Shown: positions 19,237 through 27,562, counted from the stretch's first letter. The stretch is 64,000 nt of DNA from Amphritea atlantica (GCA_024397875.1 CP073344.1:2285001-2349000), one strand, 5' to 3'. Numbers and translations are program-made. The notes: generated by a model not told the origin, from the sequence alone.

Positions 19237-19502
19237 CAATTATCGTTCAGGATTTTCAGAACCTGCGGTTCCAGTGGATCGGAACCGTGCTGACTGCCAT
19301 CTTTTTTGGTCCGTTCGATAAACCCGGTACGCTCATGCTCAGGCAGTTTGGTTTCATCATAGGCTATCACTGCCCGCAAGCTGGTTTCTCGCTGCTCATC
19401 GGTCAGACGATCGCCATTAGGCCACTTACCCAGCTCTACAGCCCGCTTCAGGCTCTGGTACACCTCAGGCGTCATCGCCTCAATCATCTTTTTAAAATTC
19501 AT
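19236..19502 (-). CDS. YeaC-like DUF1315 family protein
   Basis: An 88-residue protein that begins MNFKKMIEAMTPEVYQSLKR and contains GKWPNGDRLT and a KLPEHERTGFI segment typical of DUF1315 (E. coli YeaC). Soluble, function unknown. It overlaps the start of the DUF2797 gene by one base, which suggests coexpression. Confidence 0.88.
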   Translation of the reverse strand: MNFKKMIEAMTPEVYQSLKRAVELGKWPNGDRLTDEQRETSLRAVIAYDETKLPEHERTGFIERTKKDGSQHGSDPLEPQVLKILNDN

Positions 19503-19578
19503 TCATTAGCCTCCACAGTGGGCTGATATATTACCACAGGGTCTGGCAGCAGTTCGATGTCACTCTGCGTCGAATTTT

Positions 19579-20418
19579 TCATCGTTTGATCAGCTTTACC
19601 AAGGGCACAACCACAAGCCCCGCTATCAGCCCGGCCAGATGCGCGGTATTCGCAATAGAACCAAGCCCCAGAGCGTCCAGCGCGCCGGAAAAACCCAGCA
19701 CCAGCCATAACAGCATAAAGCCCATCAAGGCCGGAGGCATACCGATCATCTGTGCCGGCCTGAGCCGGTCCCAGAACCAGGCAAACCCAAGCAATGCAAA
19801 CACGAAGCCAGACATTCCGCCAAACATCGGACCACTCACCCAGAACTGAGCAATATTGGAAGCCAGCGCAGAAAACAGAAACAACCCCAGCAGTACCGGC
19901 CAGCCCAGACAGATCTCAATCCGCCGTCCTACGACCCAGACCCAAAGCAGATTAAAGAGTATATGCGGCAGATTAAAATGCATAAAAGCCGGTGTGAATA
20001 ACCGCCATACCTGTCCACCGGAAACCGATGTCAGTAGGTCTGAGTAATAGACCTTATTTCCCTGCACATGAAACTCGACAATGGTGAACCAGCTCATCAC
20101 CTGTATGTTATCGCCCAGGGAGACCATCATAGTAATGATGACACTCACCGCGATCAGCAGCAGACTCAGCCAGGTTTTGAAAACAACTTGCAGCCCACCC
20201 GGCCTGTCATTCAGCTGAACCTGCAAGCCGGAAAGATCAGCGCCCTGTTGCCACAGCTGATACAGTTGAGCGATCTGCTCTGCATTAACGTTGTAGGGAA
20301 CCAATAACAGCTGCTCTTCACCCTGTTCCAGCACCCGGTGAGGAATTTTATGCTGCCATAGTATGGCAGTAAAACCAGACAGATCCTGATCGAGCGAAAC
20401 CCGAAATACTTCATTCAT
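19579..20418 (-). CDS. Rhomboid family intramembrane serine protease
   Basis: A 279-residue protein with an N-terminal cytoplasmic domain (about 1-75) followed by six or more membrane helices, the GlpG-like layout. The catalytic dyad is visible: Ser203 in GMSGF and His260 in NTAHLAG. The conserved R (WRLFTPAFMHFN) and HILFN motifs are also present. It would cleave membrane-protein substrates within the bilayer. It is followed on the same strand by the DUF1315 and DUF2797 genes. Confidence 0.9.
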   Translation of the reverse strand: MNEVFRVSLDQDLSGFTAILWQHKIPHRVLEQGEEQLLLVPYNVNAEQIAQLYQLWQQGADLSGLQVQLNDRPGGLQVVFKTWLSLLLIAVSVIITMMVSLGDNIQVMSWFTIVEFHVQGNKVYYSDLLTSVSGGQVWRLFTPAFMHFNLPHILFNLLWVWVVGRRIEICLGWPVLLGLFLFSALASNIAQFWVSGPMFGGMSGFVFALLGFAWFWDRLRPAQMIGMPPALMGFMLLWLVLGFSGALDALGLGSIANTAHLAGLIAGLVVVPLVKLIKR

Positions 20419-20445
20419 ACGATCACAATGTGTAACAGAGGGTAT

Positions 20446-21420
20446 TCAGGATTCATCTCTGATCTCCTTCAGCACATCAACCCAGATAAACTTCTTCGGA
20501 TCAATCTCTGTTTCCTGGTCCAGCCGATACGCCACCAATTTACCAAACTTAACAGCACTATAATCGATGCAGGCAACATTCGGCGCAACAGGTCTGGGCT
20601 CACCGTCACACCAGTAGTGACCAATAAAAAGCAGTGGCTCATCGGTACTGTAGTACAACAGATCCTGATAGTCCTGATCCGTCAGCGGCATACGCGCCAC
20701 ATGCTCAGGTAAAGGGTCTGGCTGAAACACGACATCGACATAATAGTGGGGCTTTTCTGACCAGAATTTGGTGCGGAAAAAGCGGCGTTTATAACCATCT
20801 TTACTCACCATAACTTCGTTATTGGGCATCCGCAGATGAGTACCGCGCAACAAACGATCCATTGTCTCCCACTCGGGCGTATCATGATGGGCAGAACGGT
20901 GCAGATAATCATCATCAATCCGATTCCCCCCCTGCGTTTGCAAAAACTGGTCTATGTGCTGCTGAGACCAGCAGGCATGCACCACCCGGAACTGTTCATA
21001 TTCCAGAAACAGAGGCATCTCCTTGATCCACTGCAGAAACTCCTTCTGCTCCTGCGGGTAGTTTGCGAACTGCTCAAGCGTTTCATTCAGAATACGCAGA
21101 TGTCGCCGATTGTGAGTCCTCAGATATTCCATACCAGATCCCGGCAATCCGGGCGTCAGATAAGAGAGGTAATTAAACTCATGATTGCCCATTACTATCT
21201 GAGCATATCCGGCATCAACCATATCCCGGACAATATGCAGCGCCTCTCGAATACGCGGCCCCCGGTCGACAATATCCCCCAGAAAAACAGCCTGGCGTTG
21301 TGGATGCTGATAGACACCCGCTTTTTTGCTATAACCCAGTTTTTTTAATAACAACTGAAGCGATAATGCACAGCCATGTACATCTCCGATCAGGTCATAC
21401 CCTTGATAACGATTCCCCAT
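20446..21420 (-). CDS. Calcineurin-like metallophosphatase
   Basis: Motifs of the metallophosphoesterase fold are intact: GDVHG near residue 11, GDIVDRGP (about 58) and GNHEFNY (about 86), with later His ligands, and IGHYW. It resembles serine/threonine phosphatase or bis(5'-nucleosyl)-tetraphosphatase-like enzymes; substrate unknown. The open frame extends to a TTG at 21456 overlapping nadK, but the ATG at 21420 fits the family N terminus and is preferred (324 residues). It begins 11 bases after nadK, so they are probably cotranscribed. Confidence 0.87.
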   Translation of the reverse strand: MGNRYQGYDLIGDVHGCALSLQLLLKKLGYSKKAGVYQHPQRQAVFLGDIVDRGPRIREALHIVRDMVDAGYAQIVMGNHEFNYLSYLTPGLPGSGMEYLRTHNRRHLRILNETLEQFANYPQEQKEFLQWIKEMPLFLEYEQFRVVHACWSQQHIDQFLQTQGGNRIDDDYLHRSAHHDTPEWETMDRLLRGTHLRMPNNEVMVSKDGYKRRFFRTKFWSEKPHYYVDVVFQPDPLPEHVARMPLTDQDYQDLLYYSTDEPLLFIGHYWCDGEPRPVAPNVACIDYSAVKFGKLVAYRLDQETEIDPKKFIWVDVLKEIRDES

Positions 21421-21431
21421 AGGCACCCCGG

Positions 21432-22313
21432 CTACTCTCCCAACTTGGTCGCCCAACCAAGCTTTTCCCGACAGGTCTTATAGAAGTTATGACTGAGAGG
21501 ATGCAGTAGCTTCAGCTTATGCGGTTTTTTATGAATAGTAATAGTATCTCCGGGAGCACAGTTAATATGCTTCTGCCCATCACAACTGACCGTCGGATAG
21601 GTTTCATTATTATCACTGATAACCAATTTAAGCTCACTGTTGCCGTCCACCACAATAGGCCGACTGGATAGGGTATGGGGGAACATTGGCACCAATACCA
21701 ACGCATCAAGACGCGGATGCATAATCGGCCCACCACCTGACAACGCATACGCTGTGGAACCTGTCGGCGTGGCGACAATCAGGCCATCAGATCGCTGCGT
21801 GTAAACAAACTGGCCTTCGATATAGAGTTCAAACTGAATCATTCTGGCAGACTTCCCCGGGTGTAATACACAGTCGTTCAACCCGGTTGACTCACCGATA
21901 GGCTCACCATTACGCTTCACCAGCACATCGATCAGAAAGCGACGATCAACAGTATACTGACCATTCAACACCTCACCGACTTTCTCTTCGATCTCTGCCG
22001 GCGAAATATCAGTCAGGAAGCCAAGGTTACCCCGGTTAACCCCCAACACCGGCACATTTGATTGCGCCAGATTGCGGGCAGCCCCCAACAAACTACCATC
22101 GCCTCCGACAACCACCACCAGATCACAGACCTCCCCCATCAAACGGGAAGAACTGGTTTGCTGTCCATGACCAGGCATCACCGCAGCGATTTTTTCATCA
22201 AGAATCGGAGTCAGACCCTGCTCATCAAGAAAGCGGATCAGATGCTTCAGGGTATCAATAACCTTGGTGCTACCCAGACGCCCTATCAAACCAATATTAC
22301 GAAAGTTATCCAT
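21432..22313 (-). CDS. nadK: NAD kinase
   Basis: NadK phosphorylates NAD to NADP. The 293-residue product has the signature GGDGS (70-74), NRGNLGFLTD and the TPTGSTAYALSGGGPI segment. The ATG at 22313 has GGAG at 5 bases; an in-frame GTG two codons upstream is less likely. It is first of a pair with the metallophosphatase gene. Confidence 0.97.
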   Translation of the reverse strand: MDNFRNIGLIGRLGSTKVIDTLKHLIRFLDEQGLTPILDEKIAAVMPGHGQQTSSSRLMGEVCDLVVVVGGDGSLLGAARNLAQSNVPVLGVNRGNLGFLTDISPAEIEEKVGEVLNGQYTVDRRFLIDVLVKRNGEPIGESTGLNDCVLHPGKSARMIQFELYIEGQFVYTQRSDGLIVATPTGSTAYALSGGGPIMHPRLDALVLVPMFPHTLSSRPIVVDGNSELKLVISDNNETYPTVSCDGQKHINCAPGDTITIHKKPHKLKLLHPLSHNFYKTCREKLGWATKLGE

Positions 22314-22444
22314 TGCCACTCCACTGAAACCGATGATTACAACGCAATCACGCCTATCCGATTGTTTTTAAACATTATACTCATATTTTTAGCTGTTTAG
22401 CTGCCCGCATCAACCCTTTTAACTCAGGATTCTGACCCACAACA

Positions 22445-23383
22445 TTAAAGTAACTTTTTATTCAGGAGACCCTCCATTCCCCTTAACCCCTGCATACCGC
22501 CTGTATGAATCAGCATTACCCGGGTTCCCGGGAGCAACTCACCCCGCATCAGTTTCCGCTGCAGCGCCAGAAACGCCTTACCACTGTAAACCGGCTCCAG
22601 CCTGACACCACTACACTCAGCAAAATACTTCATCGCCAGCGCCAGCTCCACAGAAACCCTGGCATACCCACCCTCGTGACAATCAAGCGCCAACGACCAG
22701 CCTCCCGGGTCACTCACGCAGGCCTGAGCTAAAAGACCTCGAATATCCTCATAGAGAAACGCTCCGCCTTTCAGCGCCGACACCCCCAGCAGCTCAACAC
22801 CTTTCGGCTTATCTGCAATCAGCCCGGCCAGAGTCCCCCCGGTACCGCAGGCACAACAGATCAGATGATAATCGGCCGCATTAAACAAAGAGAGAATCTC
22901 ACGGCACCCGGCAACCACCCATTCACCTGAACCACCTTCCGGCAAATAGTGAAAATCTCCATATTTGTCATGCATCCGGGCAACAAACTGCTGATCATTC
23001 TTATTACGATATTCAGCTCTGGAAACAAACTCCAGTTTCATCCCCCAGCCAGCTGCATCAATTAAAGTTTGCGAGAGCTGAGCCGGCCGCTCACCACGAA
23101 TCACTCCGATCGTTTCAATCCCCTGCTCATATCCAGCAAAGGCCAGCGCATGAATATGGTTTGACCAGGCACCACCAAAGCTGAGCACCCGGTGACAACC
23201 AGAAGCCAGCACCGCTTCAACCGCGTACTTTAACTTGAACCACTTATTACCACTGATAAGAGGATGAACGAGATCGAGGCGCAACAGATCAAGCTGAACC
23301 CCTGCCTTGTTAAAGTCCGGCAGATCAACCGTTGTAACAGAAACATTGGGATATTGCGGCAGCGCTGCCGGGTGAATTTTCAT
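22445..23383 (-). CDS. PLP-dependent ACC deaminase/D-cysteine desulfhydrase family enzyme
   Basis: A 312-residue fold-type II PLP enzyme of the ACC deaminase/D-cysteine desulfhydrase family (COG2515). The PLP lysine is in ISGNKWFKLK (about K47-K50), with GGAWSNHIHALA and the phosphate-binding glycine loop CGTGGTLAG. Family members deaminate 1-aminocyclopropane-1-carboxylate or desulfhydrate D-cysteine; most proteobacterial chromosomal copies are thought to be the latter. No ethylene-related context is present. Confidence 0.87.
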   Translation of the reverse strand: MKIHPAALPQYPNVSVTTVDLPDFNKAGVQLDLLRLDLVHPLISGNKWFKLKYAVEAVLASGCHRVLSFGGAWSNHIHALAFAGYEQGIETIGVIRGERPAQLSQTLIDAAGWGMKLEFVSRAEYRNKNDQQFVARMHDKYGDFHYLPEGGSGEWVVAGCREILSLFNAADYHLICCACGTGGTLAGLIADKPKGVELLGVSALKGGAFLYEDIRGLLAQACVSDPGGWSLALDCHEGGYARVSVELALAMKYFAECSGVRLEPVYSGKAFLALQRKLMRGELLPGTRVMLIHTGGMQGLRGMEGLLNKKLL

Positions 23384-23459
23384 AAAGCGTTAAAGAACCT
23401 GACACATTTTCATCATCAAACCAGCATAGGATAGCTGCCACGAAGAAAGGAGGAATAAA

Positions 23460-23549
23460 ATGGAAGAGTACACAGAAGAGCTTCTGCTGGAAAGACTCAA
23501 CGAAGAGTTTGAAGATGATAACGAATATGACGACGGGGAGGAGATGTAA
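23460..23549 (+). CDS. Candidate 29-residue acidic microprotein
   Basis: Reads M-E-E-Y-T-E-E-L-L-L-E-R-L-N-E-E-F then an acidic tail ending DDGEEM. An excellent ribosome site AGGAGG lies 6 bases before the ATG, which is unusual for a chance frame. It lies between the convergent-facing desulfhydrase start and the PAS-GGDEF stop. Nearly half of the residues are Asp or Glu. I do not recognise it; expression is inferred only from the ribosome site. Confidence 0.5.
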   Translation: MEEYTEELLLERLNEEFEDDNEYDDGEEM

Positions 23550-23571
23550 ACCCAGAAGCAAATAATTAAGC

Positions 23572-24501
23572 TTAATTCTGGCTGGCCGCAAACTGCCTTA
23601 CACAGTCACCACCTGCTTGTTTCGCGCTATACATCGCCATATCAGCCTTCTGAACGAAAAAATCAACCGGTTCCGCTCCCGAACAGGATGCAACCCCCAG
23701 ACTCATTGAAACAGTAACCGCATCATGATGAAACGAAGCCGGCGAATAGCTACACTCCAGATTAAACAACTGTCGCACCCGATCAGCCAACTGACAGGCA
23801 TCGTCCCGTGAGGTGTTCGGCAGCAACAACATAAATTCATCCCCCCCATACCGGAACGCCTGATCCGACTCCCTTAACCCATCCCGGAGTACACGGCCAA
23901 TCAGACGCACAATCTGATCGCCTTCAAGATGCCCAAGCTTATCATTAACCTGCTTAAAACCATCGAGATCAATGCACACCAGACTCAGCTCTCCACCATA
24001 GCGCTTGACACGCATCATCTCACTGGAAACCTGAACATAGAAGTGACGCTGATTATACAAACCACTCAGATCATCGGTAATTGACTGCTTTAATAAGGTG
24101 GTTTCCAGCGCTTTCTGGCGCGTCATATCATGAAAAAAACCCACACTTCCACGATACTCCCCCTGCTTCATCAGCACAGCCGCCGAAAGACGGATAGGAA
24201 CTCTGTCCCGATCACTATTAAGCACATAGGTTTCATATCCCTCTATGCGCCCGACACCATAAAACGACTCATCCATCATCAGCCGCATGATTTTCCTTGC
24301 CTCAGCATCACTGGGATAGATCTGACGTATACTCATTTTCCCAATTACCTGATCAGCCGAATACCTCAGCAAGTTTTCAGCTGAAGGATTAAACACAGAG
24401 ATAACTCCGCGACGGTTGATTGCGATAACCGGATCAGGACAAATTGAAACCAATTCCGCCTGATTAATATTAACATGCATCTGATTCAGGCCTGCAGCCA
24501 C
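23572..24501 (-). CDS. PAS-GGDEF diguanylate cyclase
   Basis: A soluble protein of about 309 residues: an N-terminal PAS domain (about 10-125; CPDPVIAINR, NPSAENLLRY) and a C-terminal GGDEF domain (about 140-300) with intact RYGGDEF and an inhibition site RESD five residues before it. Predicted to synthesise cyclic di-GMP. The frame is open to 24543 from a TTG; a GTG at 24501 preceded by TGAGG at 9 bases is the best start, and an ATG at 24480 is the alternative. Confidence 0.86.
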   Translation of the reverse strand: MAAGLNQMHVNINQAELVSICPDPVIAINRRGVISVFNPSAENLLRYSADQVIGKMSIRQIYPSDAEARKIMRLMMDESFYGVGRIEGYETYVLNSDRDRVPIRLSAAVLMKQGEYRGSVGFFHDMTRQKALETTLLKQSITDDLSGLYNQRHFYVQVSSEMMRVKRYGGELSLVCIDLDGFKQVNDKLGHLEGDQIVRLIGRVLRDGLRESDQAFRYGGDEFMLLLPNTSRDDACQLADRVRQLFNLECSYSPASFHHDAVTVSMSLGVASCSGAEPVDFFVQKADMAMYSAKQAGGDCVRQFAASQN

Positions 24502-24917
24502 TATGATAAACCTCAACCGAACGGCTGTTTTTGTAATGAACAAATCAGGCAGAGGAAAAAATAACTGGCATTTATATCACGTTAAGCCAATAAGCGCCTG
24601 CACTGATTACTCAAAATGGCAGAAAGATCGACGTATACTGAGAAAAAGAAGAACCGAGATTTTCTGGGCAAAAGCAACAAACTAGAAAACCAGAAGCCAA
24701 GCCCTGGAACAATGCCAACTGACCCACAAGCATACTTCAAAGGAAAGGCGCAGAATTAAAAGACCCCAGAGCCGGGATTCGACAGCCGTAGCAACGATAT
24801 CTGACAGGCAGTTATCATTGAAAGGGATAATTCACGGATCAGAGTGAATTGCACCACGAACCGTGACTATGAAAGATGAAATAAAGACGATCCAACCTTT
24901 CATCTTTTTAAAAAAAG
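24502..24917. other. Intergenic region downstream of the tRNA operon
   Basis: No gene is seen. Bases 24835-24914 still resemble the Asp-Val spacer of the 404-bp repeats in diverged form, and 24765-24810 contains short matches to tRNA-Asp (the plus-strand run TGACAGGCAG). A 10-bp inverted repeat AAAGATGAAA/TTTCATCTTT (about 24871-24906) lies just after the last tRNA and may be a transcript end, though it lacks a T run on the minus strand. Confidence 0.45.
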
Positions 24918-24994
24918 TGGCGGAATGGACGGGACTCGAACCCGCGACCCCCTGCGTGACAGGCAGGTATTCTAACCAACTGAACTACCACTCC
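24918..24994 (-). tRNA. tRNA-Asp (GUC), copy 5 in transcription order
   Basis: 77 bases including encoded CCA. Acceptor GGAGTGG pairs with CCATTCC; anticodon loop CTGTCAC gives GUC; T-arm GCGGGTTCGAGTCCCGT is canonical. It is the promoter-distal gene of the array. Confidence 0.97.
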
Positions 24995-25001
24995 GCATTG
25001 T

Positions 25002-25075
25002 ACGGGACTCGAACCCGCGACCACCATCCCCACACATGTGACAGACCGGCAATCGAACCATTTGAAACACCACTT
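25002..25075 (-). pseudogene. tRNA-Asp-like relic, repeat unit 1
   Basis: On the minus strand it keeps the tRNA-Asp T-arm (GCGGGTTCGAGTCCCGT) and the anticodon loop CTGTCAC, and loosely the D-arm. The anticodon stem does not pair, there is an insertion after it, and the acceptor arms do not match. It lies in the Val-Asp spacer. Confidence 0.7.
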
Positions 25076-25106
25076 TACAGTGGTTGAAGCTTTCGCTTCA
25101 GCTTAG

Positions 25107-25182
25107 TGGTGGGCGTGGAGAGGCTTGAACTCCCGACATTCGCCTTGTAAGGGCGACGCTCTCCCAACTGAGCTACACGCCC
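25107..25182 (-). tRNA. tRNA-Val (UAC), copy 5
   Basis: 76 bases with encoded CCA; acceptor GGGCGTG/CACGCCC, anticodon loop CTTACAA (UAC). This copy alone has A instead of G at T-loop position 57 (TTCAAGC), a tolerated purine change. Confidence 0.97.
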
Positions 25183-25321
25183 ACTAAGCATTTGGCTTAT
25201 TACGATCTCTTCAGCACTTCGAAAAGAAAGAAACATATAGCAGCAGATCGGGCGGACTTCACCGCGAACCGTTACTATGGAAAATGACTGGCAGGAATTC
25301 TAACCTTTCATCTTCAAATAG

Positions 25322-25398
25322 TGGCGGAATGGACGGGACTCGAACCCGCGACCCCCTGCGTGACAGGCAGGTATTCTAACCAACTGAACTACCACTCC
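25322..25398 (-). tRNA. tRNA-Asp (GUC), copy 4
   Basis: Identical in sequence to the tRNA-Asp at 24918-24994, shifted by 404 bases; cloverleaf and CCA intact. Confidence 0.97.
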
Positions 25399-25405
25399 GC
25401 ATTGT

Positions 25406-25479
25406 ACGGGACTCGAACCCGCGACCACCATCCCCACACATGTGACAGACCGGCAATCGAACCATTTGAAACACCACTT
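25406..25479 (-). pseudogene. tRNA-Asp-like relic, repeat unit 2
   Basis: Same relic as at 25002-25075, shifted by 404 bases. T-arm and anticodon loop are kept; acceptor and anticodon stems are broken. Confidence 0.7.
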
Positions 25480-25510
25480 TACAGTGGTTGAAGCTTTCGC
25501 TTCAGCTTAG

Positions 25511-25586
25511 TGGTGGGCGTGGAGAGGCTCGAACTCCCGACATTCGCCTTGTAAGGGCGACGCTCTCCCAACTGAGCTACACGCCC
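25511..25586 (-). tRNA. tRNA-Val (UAC), copy 4
   Basis: Intact 76-base cloverleaf with encoded CCA and the consensus T-loop TTCGAGC. Confidence 0.97.
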
Positions 25587-25725
25587 ACTAAGCATTTGGC
25601 TTATTACGATCTCTTCAGCACTTCGAAAAGAAAGAAACATATAGCAGCAGATCGGGCGGACTTCACCGCGAACCGTTACTACGGAAAATGACTGGCAGGA
25701 ATTCTAACCTTTCATCTTCAAATAG

Positions 25726-25802
25726 TGGCGGAATGGACGGGACTCGAACCCGCGACCCCCTGCGTGACAGGCAGGTATTCTAACCAACTGAACTACCACT
25801 CC
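25726..25802 (-). tRNA. tRNA-Asp (GUC), copy 3
   Basis: Same sequence as the other tRNA-Asp copies; encoded CCA, GUC anticodon. Confidence 0.97.
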
Positions 25803-25809
25803 GCATTGT

Positions 25810-25883
25810 ACGGGACTCGAACCCGCGACCACCATCCCCACACATGTGACAGACCGGCAATCGAACCATTTGAAACACCACTT
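25810..25883 (-). pseudogene. tRNA-Asp-like relic, repeat unit 3
   Basis: Third copy of the relic in the Val-Asp spacer, unchanged from the others. Confidence 0.7.
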
Positions 25884-25914
25884 TACAGTGGTTGAAGCTT
25901 TCGCTTCAGCTTAG

Positions 25915-25990
25915 TGGTGGGCGTGGAGAGGCTCGAACTCCCGACATTCGCCTTGTAAGGGCGACGCTCTCCCAACTGAGCTACACGCCC
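25915..25990 (-). tRNA. tRNA-Val (UAC), copy 3
   Basis: Intact tRNA-Val with encoded CCA, same as the copies at 25511 and 26319. Confidence 0.97.
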
Positions 25991-26129
25991 ACTAAGCATT
26001 TGGCTTATTACGATCTCTTCAGCACTTCGAAAAGAAAGAAACATATAGCAGCAGATCGGGCGGACTTCACCGCGAACCGTTACTACGGAAAATGACTGGC
26101 AGGAATTCTAACCTTTCATCTTCAAATAG

Positions 26130-26206
26130 TGGCGGAATGGACGGGACTCGAACCCGCGACCCCCTGCGTGACAGGCAGGTATTCTAACCAACTGAACTAC
26201 CACTCC
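26130..26206 (-). tRNA. tRNA-Asp (GUC), copy 2
   Basis: Same sequence as the other tRNA-Asp copies; encoded CCA, GUC anticodon. Confidence 0.97.
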
Positions 26207-26213
26207 GCATTGT

Positions 26214-26287
26214 ACGGGACTCGAACCCGCGACCACCATCCCCACACATGTGACAGACCGGCAATCGAACCATTTGAAACACCACTT
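26214..26287 (-). pseudogene. tRNA-Asp-like relic, repeat unit 4
   Basis: Fourth copy of the relic. The promoter-proximal Val-Asp spacer (26611-26688) has no clear counterpart, only a short stretch with GACCACCA. Confidence 0.7.
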
Positions 26288-26318
26288 TACAGTGGTTGAA
26301 GCTTTCGCTTCAGCTTAG

Positions 26319-26394
26319 TGGTGGGCGTGGAGAGGCTCGAACTCCCGACATTCGCCTTGTAAGGGCGACGCTCTCCCAACTGAGCTACACGCCC
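26319..26394 (-). tRNA. tRNA-Val (UAC), copy 2
   Basis: Intact tRNA-Val with encoded CCA. The spacer following it (transcript direction of the array, toward 26318) contains the small stems GAAGC/GCTTC and CCACT/AGTGG before the relic. Confidence 0.97.
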
Positions 26395-26533
26395 ACTAAG
26401 CATTTGGCTTTTTACGATCTTTTCAGCACTTCGAAAAGAAAGAAACATACAGTAGCAGATCGGGCGAACTTCACCGCGAGCCGTTACTATGGAAAATGAC
26501 TGGCAGGGATTCTAACCTTTCATCTTCAAATAG

Positions 26534-26610
26534 TGGCGGAATGGACGGGACTCGAACCCGCGACCCCCTGCGTGACAGGCAGGTATTCTAACCAACTGAA
26601 CTACCACTCC
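26534..26610 (-). tRNA. tRNA-Asp (GUC), copy 1
   Basis: First tRNA-Asp of the transcript; intact, CCA encoded. It follows tRNA-Val copy 1 after a unique 78-base spacer. Confidence 0.97.
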
Positions 26611-26688
26611 GCATTGCACGACCACCACATCTACCTTACAGCGACAGACGGGCTACCGGCCAATGAAACTTACGTTTCGTATTCGATC

Positions 26689-26764
26689 TGGTGGGCGTGG
26701 AGAGGCTCGAACTCCCGACATTCGCCTTGTAAGGGCGACGCTCTCCCAACTGAGCTACACGCCC
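26689..26764 (-). tRNA. tRNA-Val (UAC), copy 1 (first gene of the array)
   Basis: Intact 76-base tRNA-Val with CCA, nearest to the promoter at 26780-26807. Confidence 0.97.
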
Positions 26765-26779
26765 CAAATCGAGAGCCGA

Positions 26780-26807
26780 ATTGTAAGGATTTTGTTTGGC
26801 ATGTCAA
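26780..26807 (-). promoter_or_regulatory. Sigma-70 promoter of the tRNA operon
   Basis: Minus-strand TTGACA (26802-26807), a 16-base spacer and TACAAT (26780-26785), then a GC-containing discriminator CGGCTCTC before the first tRNA-Val, the type expected for growth-rate-controlled stable RNA promoters. Confidence 0.85.
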
Positions 26808-26921
26808 ACGTTTATCTTAAAATATTTTCATCATCATGCATGCCCGCCCCTGCCAGCCAAGGGTCAGATGCATTGATGTTTTACACCAACCCTCATTTAC
26901 TCTGGTAAACTCAACAACTCC

Positions 26922-27557
26922 ATGGCCTTACGGCTCAACAGACCAACCACTGCGGTAGCGGACCAGACAAAGATGCGCCAGACCCTGATTGAAAAAATTG
27001 ATCTATTTATTGAACAAGCGCTTAGCCTGCAACTCAGTCAGACAGGCCGACTGCCCTTAACCATTCACGACCCGGAGTGGCCCTCAGAATGTCTCCAGCA
27101 GCCCTCTGAATCTGGCCATCAAATACCCTGGAAGCCAGTCCTGCAGTCACCGGACAACAATTCCTGCCATGATATGTTAGATCGCCTGGAAGCAGCATTG
27201 GGATACAGCATCCACCAGGATCTTCGCACCTGGTACAGCCGTTACTGGTCTGATCCACTTCCGGCAACCTCTGACTGGGGCGATCTGAGCCTGCTTTTTC
27301 TGTGGAGCGAAAAAGATTGTGAACGTCTGCGTGGGAACCTGATAGGCCACTTGCTGACTAAGCAGAAGCAAAAACAACCTGCTACCCTGTTTTTTGCCTG
27401 CACCGAACCCGATGGCGAGAAATTTTTATCAATCGACAACCAGACCGGAGAGGTATGGCTGGAACAACCAGGCAAAAAACCGATAATGAAGCTAGCAGAT
27501 TCACTGGAAGCCTTTCTGGGGAAACTAACCCCCAAACCGATCCCCGACATGGAGTAA
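26922..27557 (+). CDS. syd: SecY-interacting protein Syd
   Basis: A 211-residue protein of the Syd family, a peripheral cytosolic protein that binds SecY and checks the integrity of the translocon. Recognisable features are WYSRYWSDPLPA, LSLLFLWSEKDCERLRGNLIGHLL (read in parts), KQPATLFFACTEPDGEKFLSIDN and the SLEAFLGKL end. Slightly longer than the E. coli protein at the N terminus. The yajG-like lipoprotein gene begins 5 bases after its stop, suggesting an operon. Confidence 0.92.
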   Translation: MALRLNRPTTAVADQTKMRQTLIEKIDLFIEQALSLQLSQTGRLPLTIHDPEWPSECLQQPSESGHQIPWKPVLQSPDNNSCHDMLDRLEAALGYSIHQDLRTWYSRYWSDPLPATSDWGDLSLLFLWSEKDCERLRGNLIGHLLTKQKQKQPATLFFACTEPDGEKFLSIDNQTGEVWLEQPGKKPIMKLADSLEAFLGKLTPKPIPDME

Positions 27558-27562
27558 CAAAC

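Larger units (their letters stand above)
24914..26616. repeat. 404-bp tandem repeat carrying tRNA-Asp and tRNA-Val
   Basis: Four full units and a partial fifth, each offset by exactly 404 bases (tRNA-Asp 3' ends at 24918, 25322, 25726, 26130 and 26534). Transcribed order is Val, 112-base spacer, Asp, 139-base spacer. Units are nearly identical with only scattered point differences, so amplification is recent or the copies are homogenised. The promoter-proximal unit (26611-26688) has a different, shorter 78-base Val-Asp spacer. Confidence 0.95.

Noticed and set aside
19499..19708. A 69-residue minus-strand frame between the DUF1315 and rhomboid genes
   Set aside because: It overlaps the rhomboid C terminus in another frame and has no family match or clear ribosome site.
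24914..26616. CRISPR-like periodic repeats
   Set aside because: The 404-bp unit consists of tRNA genes and spacers; there are no short direct repeats with unique spacers or cas genes.
24863..26908. Repeated 60-95-residue frames on the plus strand across the tRNA array (for example at 25488, 25892 and 26296)
   Set aside because: They are antisense translations of tRNA-Val and tRNA-Asp genes (the GGRGEARTPDIR-type peptide), a well-known false annotation.
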